DNA from: Blastococcus sp. TF02A-35
Lineage (GTDB): Bacteria; Actinomycetota; Actinomycetes; Mycobacteriales; Geodermatophilaceae
Length of the DNA: 64,000 nucleotides
NCBI RefSeq assembly: GCF_004571075.1
Contig: NZ_SPQP01000016.1
Location: 18,880-82,879 of the forward strand
Direction: 5' to 3'
Each line of letters starts with the position of its first letter. Positions within the stretch are counted from its first letter, which is position 1. Positions 16,414 to 26,220 of this stretch are shown here, piece after piece. Made by a program: the position numbers and the translations under genes. A model generated the notes under the pieces. It was not told the DNA's origin. It saw only the letters and a list, made by a program, of their open reading frames with translations, and did no database searches.

Positions 16414-17547
16414 TCACAGCAGGGTGAGCTGCTCCGCCGGGCCGGTGTCGACGGGCGCCGGCGGAGAGCCCTCGTCCGGCGGACGGACGCCCGGCAGGCC
16501 GCCGGTCGGGAGGCTGCCCTCCGGGAACCCGACCTCCTCGTCACCGGGCACGCCGGTCGCCACGGGGTCGTCGACCTGTCGCGCGGCGCCGCCCGACTGC
16601 CGGTCCAGCCCGTGCCGCGCCAGCAGCGGCGCGACGCGAGCGGACAACCAGGACCGGTACTCGGCGGAGACGTAGGCCCGGCGCGCGTACATGCGCTCGT
16701 AGCGCGGGACCAGGTCGGGACGGGCGCCGCGGAGCCAGGCCATGAACCACTCGCGCGCACCGGGGCGCAGGTGCAGCGGGATGACGGTGAGGCCCGTGGC
16801 GCCGGCGGCCGCGATGGCACCGATGGCGGCGTCCAGGCTCTGCTCGTCGTCGGTGAGCCCGGGCAGGACCGGTGCCAGGAAGACCCCGCACGGCAGGCCG
16901 GCATCGGCCAGCGCCCGCACCAGGTCCAGCCGGGCGCGCGGTGAGGGGACGCCGGGCTCGAGCGCCTGGTGCAGCTCGTCGTCCCAGATGGCCATCGAGA
17001 GGCCCAGGCCGAGCGGGACCTGCCGCGCCGCCTCGGCCAGCAGGGGTACGTCGCGACGCAGCAGCGTGCCCTTGGTGAGGATCGAGAAGGGCGTGCCGGA
17101 GTCGGCCAGGGCACGGATGACGCCGGGCATCAGCCGGTAGCGCCCCTCGGCCCGCTGGTACGGGTCGGTGTTGGTCCCCAGGGCGACGTGCTGCCGGTCC
17201 CAGGACGGCCGGGCCAGCTCCTTGCGCAGCACGTCGACCAGGTTGGTCTTCACCACGACCTGGGTGTCGAAGTCCCGCCCGGAGTCGAACTCCAGCCACT
17301 CGTGGGTGCGCCGCGCGAAGCAGTAGACGCACTGGTGGCTGCACCCCCGGTACGGGTTGACCGTGTACGGGAACGGCATCGAGGAGCCGCCCGGGACCGC
17401 GTTGAGCGCACTGCGCGCCCGCACCTCGTGGAACGTCAGGCCGGGGAACTCCGGCACCTGGACGCTGCGCAGCAGCCCGCGGATGCTGGGCATGCCGGGC
17501 AGCGCCGAGGTGTCCTCGACGTCCAGCCGCTGCGCTTCCCACCGCAC
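16414..17547 (-). CDS. Rv2578c-like radical SAM protein
   Basis: A 377-residue radical S-adenosylmethionine protein. The cluster motif is 'CSHQCVYC' (C-x3-C-x2-C, near residue 65), preceded by 'TVNPYRGC'; 'LGTNTDPYQRAEGRY' and 'LPGLTDDE' are typical of the SplB-related Rv2578c group. GTG 17547 gives the 'VRW' opening seen in relatives. The reaction is unknown; related names come from spore photoproduct lyase, which repairs a UV lesion. A LexA-like box lies 10 bases upstream, pointing to DNA-damage induction. Confidence 0.8.
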   Translation of the reverse strand: MRWEAQRLDVEDTSALPGMPSIRGLLRSVQVPEFPGLTFHEVRARSALNAVPGGSSMPFPYTVNPYRGCSHQCVYCFARRTHEWLEFDSGRDFDTQVVVKTNLVDVLRKELARPSWDRQHVALGTNTDPYQRAEGRYRLMPGVIRALADSGTPFSILTKGTLLRRDVPLLAEAARQVPLGLGLSMAIWDDELHQALEPGVPSPRARLDLVRALADAGLPCGVFLAPVLPGLTDDEQSLDAAIGAIAAAGATGLTVIPLHLRPGAREWFMAWLRGARPDLVPRYERMYARRAYVSAEYRSWLSARVAPLLARHGLDRQSGGAARQVDDPVATGVPGDEEVGFPEGSLPTGGLPGVRPPDEGSPPAPVDTGPAEQLTLL

Positions 17548-17556
17548 GCCGTCGAT

Positions 17557-17572
17557 CCGAACACACGTTCGA
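17557..17572 (-). promoter_or_regulatory. LexA (SOS) box
   Basis: Read on the minus strand the site is TCGAAC-GTGT-GTTCGG, matching 11 of 12 fixed positions of the actinobacterial LexA consensus TCGAAC-N4-GTTCGA. It fills the 41-base gap between the Lrp/AsnC stop and the radical SAM start, 10 bases from the start codon, where bound LexA would block transcription start or early elongation. It is the only such site noticed in the window. Confidence 0.75.
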
Positions 17573-17588
17573 ACAGTTGTCCAGCCGG

Positions 17589-18062
17589 TCAGATCGGCGG
17601 GCGCGCCTCGAAGGACGTGGAGAGCACCACCGTCGTCCGGGTGGTGACGTTGGCGGTCGCCCGGATGTCCTTGAGCAGCGCCTCGAGGGCGTCGGGCGAG
17701 GCGACCCGGACCTTGAGGATGTAGCTCTCCAGCCCGGCGACGGCGTGGCACTCCTCGATGGCGTCCAGGTGCGCCAGCAGCGCCGGCGCGTCGTCGGTCT
17801 GGGCGTCGGTGGGGGTGATCGAGACGAAGGCGGTCAGCGGCAGGCCCAGCTGCCTGGCGTCCAGCGTCGCCCGGTAGCCGGTGATCAGGCCGCGCTGCTC
17901 CAGCCGGCGCACCCGCTGGTGCACCGCGGAGACCGACAGGCCCACGCGCTCGGCCAGCTCGGTGTAGCTCGCGCGCCCGTCGCGGGCCAGCGCCGCCATC
18001 AGCGCCCGGTCGACGTCGACCCCGGCGGCGCCAGCCTCAGCCGGGGAGTTCGACGAGCTCAC
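17589..18062 (-). CDS. Lrp/AsnC family transcriptional regulator
   Basis: A 157-residue feast/famine regulator. The N-terminal winged helix-turn-helix is 'YTELAERVGLSVSAVHQRVRRLE', here read as two halves around residues 33-55, and the C-terminal RAM ligand-binding domain has 'VAGLESYILKVRV'. Such proteins sense amino acids and form octamers. The start lies inside the pepE stop region: the genes overlap by 26 bases, so the regulator is co-transcribed with the peptidase that releases amino acids. Confidence 0.85.
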   Translation of the reverse strand: MSSSNSPAEAGAAGVDVDRALMAALARDGRASYTELAERVGLSVSAVHQRVRRLEQRGLITGYRATLDARQLGLPLTAFVSITPTDAQTDDAPALLAHLDAIEECHAVAGLESYILKVRVASPDALEALLKDIRATANVTTRTTVVLSTSFEARPPI

Positions 18063-19185
18063 GGGGACCGTTGTTGAGGACGCGGACGCCGTCGTCGGTG
18101 CAGACCACGATGTCCTCGATGCGGGCCCCGACCCGGCCGGGCAGGTAGATCCCCGGCTCGACGGAGAAGGCCATGCCCGGCTCCAGCGGGAGGGCGTTGC
18201 CGGCCACGATGTAGGGCGCCTCGTGGGTGTCCAGCCCGATGCCGTGACCGGTGCGGTGGATGAAGCACTCGCCCCAGCCGGCGTCCGCGATGACCTGGCG
18301 CGCGGCGGCGTCGACCTGCTCGGCGGTCACGCCGGGGCGGACGGCGGCGGTCGCGGCCTGCTGGGCGGCGTGCAGCACGCCGTACCACTCGGCGACCTCG
18401 GCGTCGGCCGGGCCGCCGACGACGTAGGTGCGGGTGCAGTCGGAGCGGTAGCCGGTGGCCGTCTCGCCGCCGATGTCGACGACCACGACGTCGCCGGCCT
18501 CGATGACGCGCTCGGAGAGCTCGTGGTGCGGGCTGGCGCCGTTCGGCCCGGAGCCGACGATCGTGAAGTCGACCCCGACGTGGCCCTCGGCCAGGATGGC
18601 CGCCGCGATGTCGGCACCGACCGCCGCCTCGGTGCGGCCGACCCGGAGCCACTGGCCCATCGAGGCGTGCACCCGGTCGATGGCGGCGCCCGCCAGGGCC
18701 AGCTCCTCCACCTCCGCGGGCGTCTTCACCATGCGCAGCCGGTCGACGACCGGGCTCGCCAGCTCCAGCGCCGAGCCCGGGAGGGCGCGCTGCACGCCCA
18801 GGGCGTGCTCGGCCCAGGTGCGGGACCCGACGGCCACGCGGGCCGGCGCGCTGCCCAGCCGCGCCGTGGCGGCGGCCGCCAGCACCCCGAAGGCGTCGTC
18901 GGTCTCGTCGCAGGCCAGCAGCTCCAGGCCGAGGGCGCCCGCGGGGCTGGCGTCGACCATCGGCGCCTCCAGCCGGGGCACCACGAGGAAGGGGTCACCG
19001 GTGCGCGGCACCGCGAGGGCCGTCAGCCGCTCCATGGCGTGCGCGTCGTAGCCGCACAGGTAGCGCAGGTCCGCGCCCGGGGTGAGGACCAGGAGGTCCA
19101 CCCCGGTCTCGGCCGCGATCGCGCGGGCGGCGTGCACCCGGTCGACGGTGACCAGCGGACCGGCGGAATCACTCTGGGTTCCCAC
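18037..19185 (-). CDS. pepE: M24 family Xaa-Pro peptidase (PepE/PepQ-like)
   Basis: A 382-residue metallopeptidase with a creatinase-type N-domain and a pita-bread catalytic domain. The five metal ligands are visible: Asp in 'VVDIGGETATG', Asp in 'YRSDCTRTY', His in 'GHGIGLDTHE', Glu in 'VEPGIYLPG' and Glu in 'RIEDIVVC'. It cleaves dipeptides with C-terminal proline. Position matches Rv2089c. TAGTCT (19192-19197, minus strand) lies six bases before GTG 19185, so transcription is probably leaderless. Overlaps the Lrp/AsnC gene. Confidence 0.85.
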   Translation of the reverse strand: MGTQSDSAGPLVTVDRVHAARAIAAETGVDLLVLTPGADLRYLCGYDAHAMERLTALAVPRTGDPFLVVPRLEAPMVDASPAGALGLELLACDETDDAFGVLAAAATARLGSAPARVAVGSRTWAEHALGVQRALPGSALELASPVVDRLRMVKTPAEVEELALAGAAIDRVHASMGQWLRVGRTEAAVGADIAAAILAEGHVGVDFTIVGSGPNGASPHHELSERVIEAGDVVVVDIGGETATGYRSDCTRTYVVGGPADAEVAEWYGVLHAAQQAATAAVRPGVTAEQVDAAARQVIADAGWGECFIHRTGHGIGLDTHEAPYIVAGNALPLEPGMAFSVEPGIYLPGRVGARIEDIVVCTDDGVRVLNNGPRELVELPG

Positions 19186-19252
19186 AGCGGCAGACTAGCC
19201 AGGGACCCCAGCCCTCCCCGCACGAGTTCTCGGGCGGCTACCGTCCGCCGTC

Positions 19253-20179
19253 GTGACGACGATGCTCCTGGACGCGGCCAGCCTCTACTTCCGGGCCTTC
19301 TACGGGGTGCCCACCAGCGTCACCACGCCCGACGGCCGGCCGATCAACGCCGTCCGCGGGTTCCTCGACATGTCTGCCCGGCTGATCGCCACCCACGGCC
19401 CCGACCGCTTCGTGGCCTGCTGGGACGACGACTGGCGCCCGGCGTTCCGCGTCGAGGCGCTGCCCTCGTACAAGGCGCACCGGGTGGCGCCCGAGGGCGG
19501 CGAGGAGACGCCCGACGAGCTCGGGCCGCAGGTGCCGGTCCTGGTCGAGGTGCTCGCCGCGGCGGGGATCGCCCGGGTGGGGGCGCCGGGCTACGAGGCC
19601 GACGACGTCATCGGCACGCTGGCAACCCGTGCGCGCGGTCCGGTCGACGTCGTCACCGGCGACCGGGACCTCTTCCAGCTGGTCGACGACGCCCGTGGCG
19701 TGCGGGTCCTCTACACCGCGCGGGGCATCTCCGACCTCGACTTCGTCGACGAGGCCGCCGTCGCCGCCAAGTACGGGATCCCGGGCCGGGCCTACGCGGA
19801 CTTCGCCGTGCTGCGCGGCGACCCCAGCGACGGGCTGCCCGGGGTTGCCGGGGTGGGCGCCAAGACGGCGGCGGCGCTGATCAACGAGTTCGGCGACCTG
19901 GCGGGCATCCGGGAGGCCGTGGCACGCACCGTCGTCCCGAGGCCCCCGCTCACCGCGGCGGTGCTGAAGAAGCTGCACGCGGCCTCGGACTACCTCGACG
20001 CCGCTCCGGTCGTGGTGGCCGTGGCCCGCGACATCGACATGCCGGCGGTCGAGGGGACCCTCCCCCGCTCCCCCGCCGACCCGGACGCGCTGGCGGCGCT
20101 CGCCGAGCGGCACGGGCTGCAGTCCTCGCTCGGCCGGCTCGGCGCCGCCCTGGGCTGGCCGGCCGACGCCGTCGGCTGA
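19253..20179 (+). CDS. 5'-3' exonuclease (PolI-type 5' nuclease domain)
   Basis: A 308-residue stand-alone 5' nuclease like the N-terminal domain of DNA polymerase I, acting on flaps and primers in replication and repair. It has 'LLDAASLYFRAFYG', 'PGYEADDVIGTLA' and 'VTGDRDLFQLV' (metal-binding acidic clusters) and the helix-hairpin-helix 'GLPGVAGVGAKTAAAL'. Matches Rv2090 in position. TACCGT at 19239-19244 lies eight bases before GTG 19253. It diverges from pepE and shares its 67-base control region. Confidence 0.85.
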   Translation: MTTMLLDAASLYFRAFYGVPTSVTTPDGRPINAVRGFLDMSARLIATHGPDRFVACWDDDWRPAFRVEALPSYKAHRVAPEGGEETPDELGPQVPVLVEVLAAAGIARVGAPGYEADDVIGTLATRARGPVDVVTGDRDLFQLVDDARGVRVLYTARGISDLDFVDEAAVAAKYGIPGRAYADFAVLRGDPSDGLPGVAGVGAKTAAALINEFGDLAGIREAVARTVVPRPPLTAAVLKKLHAASDYLDAAPVVVAVARDIDMPAVEGTLPRSPADPDALAALAERHGLQSSLGRLGAALGWPADAVG

Positions 20180-20201
20180 GCACGCCGTGGGGTGAGCCGG
20201 C

Positions 20202-20927
20202 TCAGGGCTCCGACCAGGTGTACCGGGCGCCCTCGACGTCGGTGATCTCGATCTGCAGGGTGACCTGCTCGTCGTCGGCGGTCACGCCGGTGCACTCGTA
20301 GGTGGCGCCCTCCTCCACCTGCATCTCCTCGGCGCACTCGAGGTCGACGGCCACCCCCTCGCGCTGCTCGAACTGCTCCGCGACGTCCCGCTCCACCGCG
20401 CTGCGGGACAGGACGGTGGGGCCGGTGGTCAGCGCCAGGGCGACGACCCCGGCGACGACGGCGGCGGCGAGCAGGAGGAGGCCGACCAGCAGCCCGCGCC
20501 GCTTCCGCCGGGGCGGCTCCGGCGAGCCGTACGGGACGGCGCCGTAGGGCGGCTGCCCGTACTGCGGAGGACCGTAGGGCTGCTGGCCGTGCTGGGGCTG
20601 GCCGTACTGCGGGGCCCCGTAAGGCTGCTGGCCGTAAGGCTGCTGGCCGTAGGGCTGCTGGCCGTACGGGGGCTGCCCCGGCTGGGGAGCGCCCTGCTGA
20701 GCCGGGGGGTAGCCCGGGAAGCCGTAGCCGGGAACTCCGTGCCGGGGAGCACCCTGCGGCGGGATGCCGTAGCCGGGGACGCCGTGCGGCGGCGGCCCCT
20801 GCGGCGGCGGCCCCCACGGGGGCGGCCCCTGCGGCGGCTGGCCCGGCTGCGGCTGCCCGTGCTGCTGGCGACCGTGCTCCTCGGGACGGTCCCCGCGCGG
20901 ACCGTCGTCGTGCGGCGGGTTGGTCAT
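20202..20927 (-). CDS. DUF4333 membrane protein with Pro/Gln/Tyr-rich tail
   Basis: A 241-residue protein: residues 1-135 are a low-complexity cytoplasmic region rich in Pro, Gln, Gly and Tyr, including '[16 protein letters not shown]'; a basic 'RRKRRG' precedes one membrane helix (about 147-167); the outer domain '[14 protein letters not shown]...' with two cysteines is DUF4333. Same gene order as Rv2091c. The function is unknown; similar tails occur in actinobacterial envelope proteins. ATG 20927 is the natural start of the repeat region. Confidence 0.8.
   Translation of the reverse strand: MTNPPHDDGPRGDRPEEHGRQQHGQPQPGQPPQGPPPWGPPPQGPPPHGVPGYGIPPQGAPRHGVPGYGFPGYPPAQQGAPQPGQPPYGQQPYGQQPYGQQPYGAPQYGQPQHGQQPYGPPQYGQPPYGAVPYGSPEPPRRKRRGLLVGLLLLAAAVVAGVVALALTTGPTVLSRSAVERDVAEQFEQREGVAVDLECAEEMQVEEGATYECTGVTADDEQVTLQIEITDVEGARYTWSEP
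20621..20665. repeat. Three tandem 15-bp units
   Basis: AAGGCTGCTGGCCGT occurs at 20621-20635 and 20636-20650, and with one change at 20651-20665. On the coding strand the units encode repeated QQPYG pentapeptides of the DUF4333 protein. Such in-frame repeats can change copy number without a frameshift. Confidence 0.85.
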
Positions 20928-21025
20928 CGTCGCTCCCGGAGCCGTGGCCTGGTGCCCCCGGCGGTGGCCGGGCGCGGGGAATTCTGCCCCACCGGGGTGC
21001 CGGGTGCGCGGCAGCGAATCGCTGC

Positions 21026-23863
21026 TCAGCCGCCGACCGCGACCGCCACGACCCCCCGCCGGACCCTCTCCACCGCAGCGCGCGCGGTGCGGGCGACCGC
21101 GTCGTCGGCCACCTTGCCGAGCTGGTCCAGCAGGTCGACTAGCTGGCGGGTCCACCGGACGAAGTCGCCGCCGGAGAGCTCCGTACCGGCCTGCTCGGCG
21201 CCGGCCAGCACCTTGTCCAGGCTCTGCCCGTCGGCCCAGCGGTAGGCGGCCCAGGCGAACCCCAGGTCGAGGTCGCGGGTGGCCGGCACGCCGCGGTCCA
21301 GCTCGACGTCCTGCAGCCGGGAGCGGATGCCCCGCATCGCCCCGATCGCGGCCGCCACCTTGCCCGCCGGCACCGCGGGCAGGGCGGGGCTGTCCCGGCG
21401 AGCCTCGAAGACCAGCGTGGAGACCGCGGCCGCGAGCTCCGCCGGCGTGAGCCCCCGCCACACGCCCTCCCGCAGGCACTCCGCGACGAGCAGGTCCGCC
21501 TCCGACCAGATGCGGGCCAGGCGCCGGCCGTCGTCGGTCACCACCGGCACGCCGTCGGCCGGAGCGGCCGGCACCGCGTCGGCCGCGACCAGCTGCGGCA
21601 CCTCGGGCACCAGGTAGCCGAGCTCCTCGAGGACGTCGCAGGTGCGGTCGAACTGGCGGGTCAGCGAGCCGGTGCGCTCGGCCATCTTCCGGTGCAGCTG
21701 CTCGGCCTCGTGCACCGCGCGCAACCAGCGGTCGGCGGTGCGCACCCGCTCCTCGCGGTCGGGCAGCTGGTGCACCGGGTGGTTGCGCAGCGCCTGGCGC
21801 AGGTCGGCGAGCACCGGGTCGTCGGCGGCCGCGGAGCGGCCCTTCTTGACCCGGCGGGCACCGAGGTCGTTCTCCACCCGTGCGTTGCGGAGGGTGGAGG
21901 CGAGGTCGCGGCGCGCGTGCGGGCTCCGGTGGTTGAAGTTCTTCGGCACCCGCACCCGGGCCAGCGCCTCCACCGGGGTCGGGAAGTCCACCGCGCCGAG
22001 CCGGCCGGCCCACTTGTCCTCGGTGAGCACGAGCGGCCGGGGGTCGGCCAGGTCGGTGATGCCGGGGTCGAGGACGACGGCGAGCCCCTGCCGGCGGCCG
22101 GTGGGCACGCGGATGACGTCGCCGGGGCGCAGCGCGGCGAGGGTGTCGGCGGCCTCCATGCGGCGCTTGGCCTGCGAGTCCCGGGAGAGCTCCTTCTCGC
22201 GGTCGGAGATCTCCCGGCGGATGCGGGCGTAGTCCCCGACGTCACCGCGGTCGGAGCGCATCTCGGCGGCGAACCGCTCGGCGTCGCGCTCGAGCCGGCC
22301 GGCCGCCCGCGCGAGGCCGACGACGGACCGGTCGGCCTGGAACTGGGCGAACGAGCTCGCCAGCAGCTCCCTGGCGCGCGCCCGGCCGAAGGAGCTGACC
22401 AGGTTGACCGCCATGTTGTAGCTGGGCCGGAACGAGGACCGCAGCGGGTAGGTGCGGGTGCTCGCCAGGCCGGCGACCACCGAGGGGTCCATGCCCGGCG
22501 CCCAGACGACGACGGCGTGCCCCTCGACGTCGATGCCACGGCGCCCGGCCCGCCCGGTGAGCTGGGTGTACTCCCCCGGCGTCACGTCGACGTGCGCCTC
22601 GCCGTTCCACTTCACCAGCCGCTCGAGCACGACCGTGCGCGCCGGCATGTTGATCCCCAGCGCCAGCGTCTCGGTGGCGAACACGGCCTTGACCAGGCCG
22701 CGGACGAAGCACTCCTCGACCGTCTCCTTGAACGCCGGTACCAGGCCCGCGTGGTGCGCGGCGATCCCGGCCAGCAGCCCCTCGCGCCACTCCCAGAAGC
22801 CGAGGACGTGCAGGTCCTCCTCCGGCAGCGACCCGGTGCGCTCGTCGATGATCTGCGCGATCTCCGCGCGCTCGACCTCGTCGGTGAGCCGCATGCCGCT
22901 CATCAGGCACTGGTGGACGGCGGCGTCGCAGCCGTTGCGGCTGAAGACGAAGGTGATCGCCGGGAGGAGCCCGGCCTTGTCCAGGCGCTCGATGACGTCG
23001 GAGCGCGCCGGCGGCCGGAAGCGGGGCTTGTGCCAGCTCTCCCCGCGCTTGCCGCTCCCCCAGGCCTCGATGCGCCGCTCGTGCTCGCGCACGTAGCGCA
23101 CCAGCTCCGGGTCGACCACGGAGGCGCCCCGCTCGCGGGTGGACAGGCCCCGGGGCGTCTCCTCCTGCTCGCCGGCGTGCGCCGCCGGCCGCAGCGAGAA
23201 GAGGTCGAAGACCCGGTTGCCGACGAGCATGTGCTGCCACAGCGGGATCGGGCGGACCTCGCTGACCACCACCGTGGTGTCCCCGCGGACGGTGACCAGC
23301 CAGTCGCCGAACTCCTCGGCATTGCTGACCGTGGCCGACAGCGAGACGAGCGTGACCGACGACGGGAGGTGGATGATCACCTCCTCCCAGACGGCCCCGC
23401 GGAAGCGGTCTGCGAGGTAGTGCACCTCGTCCATGACCACGTACCCGAGGCCGTCGATGGCCGGCGACTCGGCGTAGAGCATGTTGCGGAGCACCTCGGT
23501 GGTCATCACGACCACGGGCGCGTCCCCGTTGACGGCGTTGTCCCCGGTCAGCAGGCCGACCCGGTCGGCGCCGTAGCGCTCGACGAGGTCGTTGTACTTC
23601 TGGTTGGACAGCGCCTTGATCGGCGTGGTGTAGAACGCCTTCCGGCCCTCGGCGAGCGCCTTGTGCACGGCGAACTCGCCCACCACGGTCTTGCCGGCGC
23701 CCGTCGGCGCGCAGACCAGCACGCCGGAGCCGTCCTCGAGCGCCTCGCAGGCCTCGACCTGGAACGGGTCGAGGGAGAAGCCCAGGTCGGCCGTGAAGTC
23801 GGCCAGCGTCGGGTGGGAGGTCCGCCTGCGGGCGGCGGCGTACCGCTCAGCGGGGCTGGACAT
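21026..23863 (-). CDS. helY: DEAD/DEAH-box helicase HelY (Mtr4/Ski2-like)
   Basis: A 945-residue superfamily 2 helicase related to Mtr4/Ski2 RNA helicases. Walker A 'APTGAGKT' is near residue 52, the DEVH box ('[10 protein letters not shown]') near 144, motif III 'SLSATVSN', and motif VI '[12 protein letters not shown]'. A long C-terminal part carries the stalk-like and helical bundle domains. Position equals Rv2092c. ATG 23863 was chosen over GTG 23872 because TAACGT (23871-23876, minus strand) lies seven bases before the ATG; that hexamer overlaps the GTG. Confidence 0.85.
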   Translation of the reverse strand: MSSPAERYAAARRRTSHPTLADFTADLGFSLDPFQVEACEALEDGSGVLVCAPTGAGKTVVGEFAVHKALAEGRKAFYTTPIKALSNQKYNDLVERYGADRVGLLTGDNAVNGDAPVVVMTTEVLRNMLYAESPAIDGLGYVVMDEVHYLADRFRGAVWEEVIIHLPSSVTLVSLSATVSNAEEFGDWLVTVRGDTTVVVSEVRPIPLWQHMLVGNRVFDLFSLRPAAHAGEQEETPRGLSTRERGASVVDPELVRYVREHERRIEAWGSGKRGESWHKPRFRPPARSDVIERLDKAGLLPAITFVFSRNGCDAAVHQCLMSGMRLTDEVERAEIAQIIDERTGSLPEEDLHVLGFWEWREGLLAGIAAHHAGLVPAFKETVEECFVRGLVKAVFATETLALGINMPARTVVLERLVKWNGEAHVDVTPGEYTQLTGRAGRRGIDVEGHAVVVWAPGMDPSVVAGLASTRTYPLRSSFRPSYNMAVNLVSSFGRARARELLASSFAQFQADRSVVGLARAAGRLERDAERFAAEMRSDRGDVGDYARIRREISDREKELSRDSQAKRRMEAADTLAALRPGDVIRVPTGRRQGLAVVLDPGITDLADPRPLVLTEDKWAGRLGAVDFPTPVEALARVRVPKNFNHRSPHARRDLASTLRNARVENDLGARRVKKGRSAAADDPVLADLRQALRNHPVHQLPDREERVRTADRWLRAVHEAEQLHRKMAERTGSLTRQFDRTCDVLEELGYLVPEVPQLVAADAVPAAPADGVPVVTDDGRRLARIWSEADLLVAECLREGVWRGLTPAELAAAVSTLVFEARRDSPALPAVPAGKVAAAIGAMRGIRSRLQDVELDRGVPATRDLDLGFAWAAYRWADGQSLDKVLAGAEQAGTELSGGDFVRWTRQLVDLLDQLGKVADDAVARTARAAVERVRRGVVAVAVGG

Positions 23864-23870
23864 GGCTCCC

Positions 23871-23876
23871 ACGTTA
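23871..23876 (-). promoter_or_regulatory. -10 box of helY, leaderless type
   Basis: TAACGT on the minus strand, seven bases before ATG 23863. It overlaps the alternative GTG start at 23872, which supports the shorter protein. Confidence 0.5.
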
Positions 23877-23935
23877 GGCGCAGGACCACCGGTCCCGCTC
23901 AGGGGCCGAAATGGCCATTCCGGCCCCTGCGGGGG

Positions 23936-24820
23936 TCAGGACCGGGTGCCGACGACGGTCAGCGCCCCGGGGACGCACTCGGTCACGGCGGGGAGGGGCG
24001 CCACCGGCTCGCCGTCGGCGTAGGTGGTGACGCCGTCGCAGGACAGCTCCACCCGGGCCGCGCGGTGCACGCTCACCGAGGGGTGCTGCACGTGGGTGCC
24101 GTCGGCCAGCCGGGGCTTGGTGCGGATCAGCTCGAACCGCGACCCGGCCTCCACGACGGTGACGTCGAGCAGCCCGTCGCCCGGGTCGGCGTCCGGGCAG
24201 ATCCTCAGCCCGCCGCCGTACCAGGGCGTGTTGCCCACGGCGACCATCGTGGCGGCCAGCGAGCGGGTCTCGCCGTCCAGGGTGAGGGTCACCTGGTACG
24301 GGCGCAGCCGGGCCAGCTCCAGCAGGACGGCGACGTCGTAGCGGCGCCGCCCGCGCGGCCAGCGCAGCCGGTTGGCCCGGTCGGTGACGGCGGAGTCGAA
24401 GCCGCAGCACAGCACGGTGGCCCACCAGCGCCCGTCGGTGCGGCCGGCGTCCACCTGCCGGGTGCGGCCGCCGAGCAGGTCGGCCGCGGCGGCCCGTGCG
24501 GCGGCCACCGGGTCGTCGTGGACGCCGAGCGCGAGCGCCAGGTCGTTGCCGGTCCCGGCGGGCACCACGGCCAGCGGCACCGCGGTGCCGGCGACCGCCT
24601 GGAGGGCCGCGTGCGCCGTCCCGTCGCCGCCCACCGCGACGACGGCGCCGATGCCCTCGGCGACCGCACGGGCGGCCTGCGCCTCCGCCTCGCTCCCGGT
24701 GGTCGCGGGCAGCACGCGCGCGGTCAGGCCGGCGTCGCGCAGGGCCGCCAGGACGGCGGTGGCGCGGCTCCGCGCGCGCCCGCGGCCGGCCGCCGGGCTG
24801 ACGAGGACGGCGACGTCCAC
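23936..24820 (-). CDS. Diacylglycerol kinase catalytic-domain lipid kinase
   Basis: A 294-residue lipid kinase of the DagK/YegS group that phosphorylates diacylglycerol or a related lipid with ATP. It has 'SPAAGRGRA', the nucleotide loop 'VGGDGTAHAALQ' near residue 68, 'VPAGTGNDLALALG' and 'YADGEPV' near the C-terminus. It starts four bases after the tatC stop and is probably translated from the tat transcript. In M. tuberculosis this neighbour is absent from the tatC-helY junction. Confidence 0.8.
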   Translation of the reverse strand: MDVAVLVSPAAGRGRARSRATAVLAALRDAGLTARVLPATTGSEAEAQAARAVAEGIGAVVAVGGDGTAHAALQAVAGTAVPLAVVPAGTGNDLALALGVHDDPVAAARAAAADLLGGRTRQVDAGRTDGRWWATVLCCGFDSAVTDRANRLRWPRGRRRYDVAVLLELARLRPYQVTLTLDGETRSLAATMVAVGNTPWYGGGLRICPDADPGDGLLDVTVVEAGSRFELIRTKPRLADGTHVQHPSVSVHRAARVELSCDGVTTYADGEPVAPLPAVTECVPGALTVVGTRS

Positions 24821-24824
24821 GCGG

Positions 24825-25694
24825 TCAGCCGCGGGGGGAGGTCGGGGAGTCGACCGGCGCGTCCAGCGGGGCGGGCCGGGTGTCCAGCGCCGAGGGGCGG
24901 GCGTCGAGCGGGGACGCCTCGTCGTCGTCGAGCTCGTGGAAGTGCTCCAGCGCCGCGCGCTTGGCGCGGCGGCGGTCGACGATCCGGGTGACCTGGATGG
25001 CCAGCTCGAACAGCACGATCATCGGCCCGGCCATGAGCAGCATGGTGAAGGGGTCCTGCGTGGGCGTGACGAACGCGGCGAAGACGATCGTGAGGAAGAA
25101 GATCCAGCGCCGCCCCTTGGCCAGCGCCTCGTGGCTGAGGACGCCGACCAGGTTGAGCGCGACGGCGATGAGCGGCACCTCGAAGCTCACGCCGAAGGCG
25201 ATGAGCAGCGAGAGCAGGAAGCCGATGTAGTCCGGTGCGGTCAGGGCGACGACGACGCCGTCGCCGGCCAGGGACAGCAGCAGCTCCAGGCCCTTGGAAA
25301 GCGAGACGTAGGCCAGCACCGCGCCGAGCACGAACAGCGTCGTGGAGATGAGCACGAAGCCGATGCCGTAGCGCTTCTCGGTGCGCTTGAGGCCCGGGGT
25401 GATGAACGCCCAGAGCTGGTAGAGCCAGAAGGGTGCCGACAGCACGGCACCGGCCAGGAGCGACACCTTGAGGCGGATGAAGACGCCCCCGAAGACGTCG
25501 AGGATCAGCAGGCCGCAGCCGGTGTTGGCGTCGCCGTACCGCAGCTTCGGGTCCAGGTTGCAGTACGGCGCCCGGATGAAGTCGCCCAGGCCGTGCTCGT
25601 ACCACCAGAAGGCGACGGCGGTGCCCAGGAACAGGAAGAACAGCGCCTTGCCGACGCGGTTGCGCAGCTCGGCGAGGTGGGCGACCAGGCTCAT
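24825..25694 (-). CDS. tatC: Sec-independent protein translocase TatC
   Basis: Core receptor of the twin-arginine translocase for folded proteins. 289 residues with six membrane helices. The conserved 'HLAELRNRV' opens the protein, and 'FGVSFEVPL' is the FxxxFExP motif. The C-terminal 40 residues are a polar Asp/Pro-rich cytoplasmic tail. Follows tatA by 86 bases; no tatB is present in the window. Confidence 0.93.
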   Translation of the reverse strand: MSLVAHLAELRNRVGKALFFLFLGTAVAFWWYEHGLGDFIRAPYCNLDPKLRYGDANTGCGLLILDVFGGVFIRLKVSLLAGAVLSAPFWLYQLWAFITPGLKRTEKRYGIGFVLISTTLFVLGAVLAYVSLSKGLELLLSLAGDGVVVALTAPDYIGFLLSLLIAFGVSFEVPLIAVALNLVGVLSHEALAKGRRWIFFLTIVFAAFVTPTQDPFTMLLMAGPMIVLFELAIQVTRIVDRRRAKRAALEHFHELDDDEASPLDARPSALDTRPAPLDAPVDSPTSPRG

Positions 25695-25780
25695 CGTCGC
25701 CTAGGGGTCCCGAGGGGCCCGCCGGCGTCGCGCCCCACGGGTCGCCTCGCTCACCGCCGTCCTGCCGGGTACGGGGTGGG

Positions 25781-26131
25781 TCAGCGGGAGCCGTCGGCCG
25801 AGCGCGCCTGCTCGGCGCGACCGCGCAGCTCGGCGGCACGCAGCTCGGCCTCGCGGGCCTCGTCGAGCAGCCGCGCGCTCAGGTCGTCCGAGGCCGGGCC
25901 CGTGGTGCCGGCCGGCAGCACCTCACCGCGGAGCGGCGTGCTGGTCTGGGCGGCGTCCTTGGTGCGGACGCCGTCGGCGGCGGAGTCGTCCTTCATGCCC
26001 TTCATCTCGCCCTTGAAGATGCGCAGCGAGCGGCCCAGCGAGCGCGAGGCGTCCGGCAGCTTCTTGTAGCCGAAGAGCAGCAGGATGGCCAGGATGATCA
26101 GGCCGATCTCCAGCGGGCCCAGGGATCCCAT
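25781..26131 (-). CDS. tatA: Sec-independent protein translocase TatA
   Basis: Pore-forming subunit of the Tat translocase. 116 residues: one N-terminal membrane helix ('[19 protein letters not shown]', with the conserved FG hinge), an amphipathic helix '[19 protein letters not shown]', then a polar tail. ATG 26131 has a GGAGG site seven bases away, and TAGCAT about 30 bases further up is a possible -10 box. Same order as Rv2094c-Rv2093c. Confidence 0.9.
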   Translation of the reverse strand: MGSLGPLEIGLIILAILLLFGYKKLPDASRSLGRSLRIFKGEMKGMKDDSAADGVRTKDAAQTSTPLRGEVLPAGTTGPASDDLSARLLDEAREAELRAAELRGRAEQARSADGSR

Positions 26132-26220
26132 GGCTCGTCCTCCAGATGTCGAGAGCTTGCGCCGATGCTACGCCGCAGGGCGTTCGGTTACCGGCGGTCG
26201 AACGGTTCGCCGACCGGTGT

